This document shows, in pieces, positions 7,101-7,745 of a stretch of 7,745 nucleotides of DNA (position 1 is its first letter; each line of letters opens with the position of its first letter). The DNA is from JANNGC01 sp043757045. GTDB lineage: Bacteria > Verrucomicrobiota > Verrucomicrobiia > Limisphaerales > SIBH01. Both the position numbers and the translations under genes were made by a program. The stretch lies in assembly GCA_043757045.1 (NCBI GenBank), contig JAYVQC010000102.1:1-7745 (forward strand). The letters run 5' to 3'. The notes under the pieces are model-generated. The model was not told the DNA's origin, did not search any database, and worked only from the letters and a program-made list of their open reading frames with translations.

Positions 7101-7546
7101 AGCGGTTGAAGCTGGTGAGCCACCTCGCGGACTCGGTCGGGAGGGGGGGATACAAAAATGGGAACATCGAACATCGAACATCGAACACTGAACATCGAAG
7201 TGCGGAAGATGCAAAAAAGTCGAAGCTCTTCATCTTCGACGAGCCGACCACTGGCCTCCACTTCGATGATGTGCGCGTGCTCGTGGACGTGTTTCATCGT
7301 CTCGTGGACGACGGCCATTCGCTCCTGATCATCGAGCACAACCTGGAACTGATCCGCTGCGCCGACTGGCTGATCGATCTCGGGCCAGACGCTGGTGATG
7401 AAGGCGGGGAAATTGTGGTGGTGGGAACGCCGGAGAAAGTCGCGCGCGAGCGGCGCAGTCATACGGGAGCGGCGTTGGCACAGGGGGAAATTTCAAAGCC
7501 CAAAACCCAAAGCCCAAACAAACTCCAAGGTGCAAATTCCAAGTGA
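4103..7546 (+). CDS. uvrA: UvrA, excinuclease ABC subunit A, expanded by in-frame repeat blocks
   Basis: UvrA is the damage-recognition ATPase of nucleotide excision repair, acting as a dimer with UvrB. All core motifs are intact. Half I: Walker A GLSGSGKSS (37-45), signature LSGGE (586-590), Walker B LYVLDEP (608-614), H-loop His645. Half II: Walker A GVSGSGKST (739-747), signature LSGGE (994-998), Walker B LFIFDEP (1042-1048), His1079. Zinc pairs are Cys273/276 with 297/300 and Cys861/864 with 884/887, plus CxxC at 126/129 and 419/422. The ATG at 4103 is chosen; a TTG at 4067 is part of a likely -35 box. Length is 1147 residues against about 940 for E. coli UvrA. The extra residues fall in blocks at about 145-157, 202-213, 256-266, 440-467, 489-553, 764-797, 909-938, 1018-1033 and 1129-1147. 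These are encoded by repeat-like DNA, each described separately. Intact motifs and absence of stop codons argue for a working protein, not a pseudogene; no activity is proven. Confidence 0.95.
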   Translation: MSKTSAPNVIRLRGVRHHNLKNFDLDLPIGKLIVVTGLSGSGKSSLAFDTLFAEGQRRYIETFSPYARQFFDRMDKPQVDRIEGIPPAIAIEQRNSVKSTRSTVGTMTELTDYMKLLWPHLARLHCRKCGKEVRKEAPAQVWTWVMTNDEGRMTKGAAEALITFDLALSEKLPLAESLKLIANQGYQRLLVNTAIVRIEDFASHPSPLASHSSLTVVQDRVKLSSENRARFIEGCEQAFHFGKGKLTIHALAPAPSSSFVIRHSSLFSNRFHCATCDLDYREPSPALFSFNHPLGACPTCKGFGRTITIDYNRALPDRSKSLAGGVVKPWQVGHGLQSQNDLTRMCKARGISMKTPFHQLPAETQRLVIEGDSDYGQGEENEWPRAWYGVKGYFRWLESKAYKMHVSVLLARYRAYATCPDCAGKRLQPDALLYRVRGKVISESVISNQSRRAGTGSLMTDSLITDYSLADFYALPVRDALAFIQKLEVGRVAPRAPQREMTPRLGADTAPYPVLSPQALALNDARPEQSPPRLDVHAPAVPRVAGAASGAPDPLRFALQEVRARLHYLNEVGLGYLTLDRPTRSLSGGETERVNLTTCLGTQLVNTLYVLDEPSVGLHPRDTARLVRILQELRDLGNTVVVVEHEPAVMRAADHLVDLGPGHGESGGEVIYEGDFAGVLRDARSLTGQYLSGRKQIPLRPPRPVNAKTPKLRLENAAANNLKNLSVEIPLNRFVCLTGVSGSGKSTLARDVLYPLLQEKIGGGGTSAPSASDGETSEDQNADDSESQIPNPQSSILSGWESLGEVVLVDQSPLGRTPRSNPAVYVGAFEPMRELFALTETAKQRGLNASAFSFNSGQGQCEKCRGAGFEKIEMQFLSDIFVTCAECGGRRYRGHILEIKVEAKRVGKVISESVIGNQSGKRPSSGRPLITGSLITDYFSWSIADLLDATIDEVVDFLNGLPESRHRDRALGSMKLLQDVGLGYLRAGQPINTLSGGESQRLKLVSHLADSVGRGGYKNGNIEHRTSNTEHRSAEDAKKSKLFIFDEPTTGLHFDDVRVLVDVFHRLVDDGHSLLIIEHNLELIRCADWLIDLGPDAGDEGGEIVVVGTPEKVARERRSHTGAALAQGEISKPKTQSPNKLQGANSK
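4537..4571 (+). repeat. Heptad array in uvrA (AATGACG units)
   Basis: Five 7-nt units in exact register: AATGACG, AATGACG, AAGGGCG, AATGACG, AAGGGGG. They encode residues of about 145-157, in the linker after the first CxxC pair (126/129). This linker is of variable sequence among UvrA proteins. The unit is the reverse complement of the TTCGTCA unit at 4870-4897. Each AATGACG contains a TGA. The third position in the array, where that TGA would fall in the uvrA reading frame, carries the variant AAGGGCG, which has none. Confidence 0.75.
4707..4741 (+). repeat. Degenerate heptad array in uvrA (CCNCTCA units)
   Basis: Five 7-nt blocks can be laid in register: CCTCCCA, CCCCTCA, CCGCTCG, CCTCTCA, CTCGTCG. 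The units are more degenerate than in the other arrays. They encode residues of about 202-213 (SHPSPLASHSS), a serine- and proline-rich stretch just before TVVQDRV, a place where UvrA normally has a short turn. Calling it an insertion rests on expected family length and on its resemblance to the neighbouring arrays. Confidence 0.5.
4870..4897 (+). repeat. Perfect heptad array in uvrA (4 x TTCGTCA)
   Basis: Four identical TTCGTCA units occur back to back. They encode residues of about 256-266 (SSSFVIRHSSL), immediately before the conserved FHCATCDLDY zinc segment. This is the inverted counterpart of the AATGACG array about 300 bp upstream. In this orientation the unit has no stop codon in any frame. 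The perfect identity of the four copies suggests recent expansion or insertion compared with the degenerate arrays. Confidence 0.8.
5420..5504 (+). repeat. Palindromic repeat element inside uvrA, first copy
   Basis: A 24-bp perfect inverted repeat (5420-5443 with 5473-5496) encloses a 29-nt GC-rich spacer. Each arm is itself built from AATCAGT-like units of 7 nt with one 8-nt unit. It encodes residues of about 440-467, beginning VISESVISNQS and ending SLMTDSLITDY. It separates RVRGK from SLADFYAL, which are adjacent in ordinary UvrA proteins. A second copy lies at 6827-6917. Five TGA triplets in the right arm all fall outside the uvrA frame. Confidence 0.85.
5568..5760 (+). repeat. About 190-bp repeat-like insertion in uvrA
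   Basis: This block encodes residues of about 489-553, rich in Pro, Ala and Arg, including RVAPRAPQRE and RLGADTAPYP. In other UvrA proteins the helix ending here (AFIQKLEV) is followed within a few residues by the helix seen here as FALQEVRARLHYLNEVGLGYL, so almost all of the block is extra. Its first 24 nt recur inverted at 1-25, identifying it as part of a dispersed family. It contains a small inverted repeat, GTGCTT at 5642-5647 with AAGCAC at 5655-5660. Exact boundaries need alignment with a close relative. Confidence 0.65.
6400..6495 (+). repeat. Composite insertion in uvrA: GC hairpin plus AATCCYM heptads
   Basis: The block follows Walker A of half II and encodes residues of about 766-798, an acidic and serine-rich low-complexity stretch. 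Its first part holds a 7-bp hairpin, CCGTCCG (6407-6413) with CGGACGG (6417-6423), loop CCT. Its second part is five heptads in exact register at 6459-6493: AATCCCA twice, then AATCCTC three times. The conserved sequence resumes at VVLVDQSPLGRTPRSNP. UvrA proteins do have a variable loop here, so only part of the length is surplus. Confidence 0.7.
6827..6917 (+). repeat. Palindromic repeat element inside uvrA, second copy
   Basis: This is the same element as at 5420-5504, here with arms 6827-6850 and 6886-6909 that match at 21 of 24 positions around a 35-nt spacer. It encodes residues of about 909-938, beginning VISESVIGNQS and ending SLITDY. It separates KRVGK from SIADLLDATIDE. The spacer differs completely in sequence from the first copy while the arms are conserved. 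That is as expected for a mobile or recombining palindrome, and not for duplication of the whole segment. Confidence 0.85.
7162..7196 (+). repeat. Heptad array in uvrA (GAACATC units)
   Basis: Five units in register: GAACATC three times, GAACACT, GAACATC. They encode residues of about 1020-1032 (NIEHRTSNTEHR), part of an extra stretch of roughly 20 residues between the ABC signature helix of half II and its Walker B strand. Ordinary UvrA has a short turn there (compare KRGTGQTLYILDEP in the E. coli protein). The unit is free of stop codons in every frame on both strands. Confidence 0.8.
7488..7543 (+). repeat. Heptad-type repeat forming the UvrA C-terminus
   Basis: AAAGCCC, AAAACCC, AAAGCCC and AAACAAA run in register from 7495 to 7522, followed by a looser continuation to the TGA at 7544. 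They encode the last 19 or so residues, a Lys-, Gln- and Asn-rich tail after SHTGAALAQG, where other UvrA proteins end or carry unrelated tails. The unit matches the reverse complement of the intergenic array at 1732-1759. The natural end of the gene has probably been replaced or extended by repeat DNA. Confidence 0.65.
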
Positions 7547-7619
7547 CCGTTCGCCGTGGCTGGCCGTCATTCAGTTCAGGGCGCGATTAAACCCGAACTA
7601 CGAAATCGGAATGGGTGGA

Positions 7620-7660
7620 ACGGGCTACCAGCCCGTCCCGCCCGGCGACCAGCCGGGCGG
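7620..7660. repeat. Double GC-rich hairpin downstream of uvrA
   Basis: Two hairpins lie in tandem. ACGGGCT (7620-7626) pairs with AGCCCGT (7630-7636) over a 3-nt loop, and CCGCCCGGC (7638-7646) pairs with GCCGGGCGG (7652-7660) over a 5-nt loop. They begin 74 bp after the uvrA stop codon. They could act in termination or RNA stabilisation, but no U-run follows. The core GGCTACCAGCC recurs inverted at 7727-7737, marking this as a repeat family. Confidence 0.6.
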
Positions 7661-7720
7661 AATGGAAGGGAGCTTTGTTTGGAACTGAACGCCCGAAACT
7701 TTTCCACATCCTCCTCCGTT

Positions 7721-7743
7721 CCGCGCGGCTGGTAGCCGCGCGG
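7721..7743. repeat. 10-bp perfect hairpin at the right edge
   Basis: CCGCGCGGCT (7721-7730) pairs perfectly with AGCCGCGCGG (7734-7743) over a 3-nt GGT loop. The central 11 nt, GGCTGGTAGCC, is the reverse complement of the core of the first hairpin at 7620-7636. The element may continue beyond the window. No gene is visible between it and uvrA. Confidence 0.6.
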
Positions 7744-7745
7744 CA

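Noticed and set aside
4537..7522. CRISPR array or phase-variation locus
   Set aside because: The repeats are 7-nt tandem units without spacers, so not CRISPR. Phase variation by unit gain or loss is conceivable, but most arrays are short and degenerate, and switching off UvrA has no evident benefit. It is kept only as a remote possibility.
4103..7546. uvrA as a decaying pseudogene
   Set aside because: No frameshift or stop codon exists over 1147 codons, and all ATPase and zinc motifs are intact despite many insertions.

Overview
The window is GC-rich (about 60% by eye), with long unbroken ORFs and no recognisable Shine-Dalgarno sequence ahead of most starts. Many different short palindromic and tandem repeats are scattered through it. 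This combination fits a repeat-rich member of the Verrucomicrobiota (Pedosphaera/Limisphaerales-like) or a related PVC-group bacterium. That assignment is an inference from style, since no rRNA or other marker gene is present. No tRNA, rRNA, CRISPR array, transposase or phage gene was seen.

Layout: 1-313 is a gene-free leader made largely of dispersed repeats, including a long imperfect hairpin at 131-211. 314-1630 (+) encodes a spinster-like MFS transporter. 1631-1792 is a repeat-filled gap. 1793-3046 (+) encodes a UDP-glucose/UDP-ManNAc dehydrogenase-family enzyme. A hairpin at 3051-3102 separates it from a convergent gene, 3125-3997 (-), encoding a family 2 glycosyltransferase. A short divergent intergenic region follows, with a plausible TTGACA promoter. 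4103-7546 (+) encodes a very long UvrA. 7547-7745 holds further GC-rich hairpin repeats. The dehydrogenase (nucleotide-sugar supply) and the glycosyltransferase plausibly both serve surface polysaccharide synthesis. The transporter and UvrA are unrelated neighbours.

The most striking feature is uvrA. All ATPase and zinc motifs of a normal excision-repair UvrA are intact, but the protein is about 1147 residues instead of about 940. The excess is accounted for by about nine in-frame blocks of repeat-like, non-conserved DNA placed between conserved segments. Several blocks are arrays of a 7-nt unit (TTCGTCA, GAACATC, AATCCTC, CCNCTCA, AAAGCCC). Two are palindromic elements built from AATCAGT-like units, and they sit at the equivalent position in the two duplicated ABC halves. 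One is about 190 bp long, and its first 24 nt recur inverted at the very start of the window. Related heptad and hairpin repeats lie between the genes, so the same kinds of element occupy both intergenic DNA and the uvrA reading frame. This resembles in principle the Rickettsia palindromic elements found inside ORFs, but with a 7-nt architecture reminiscent of cyanobacterial STRR heptamers.
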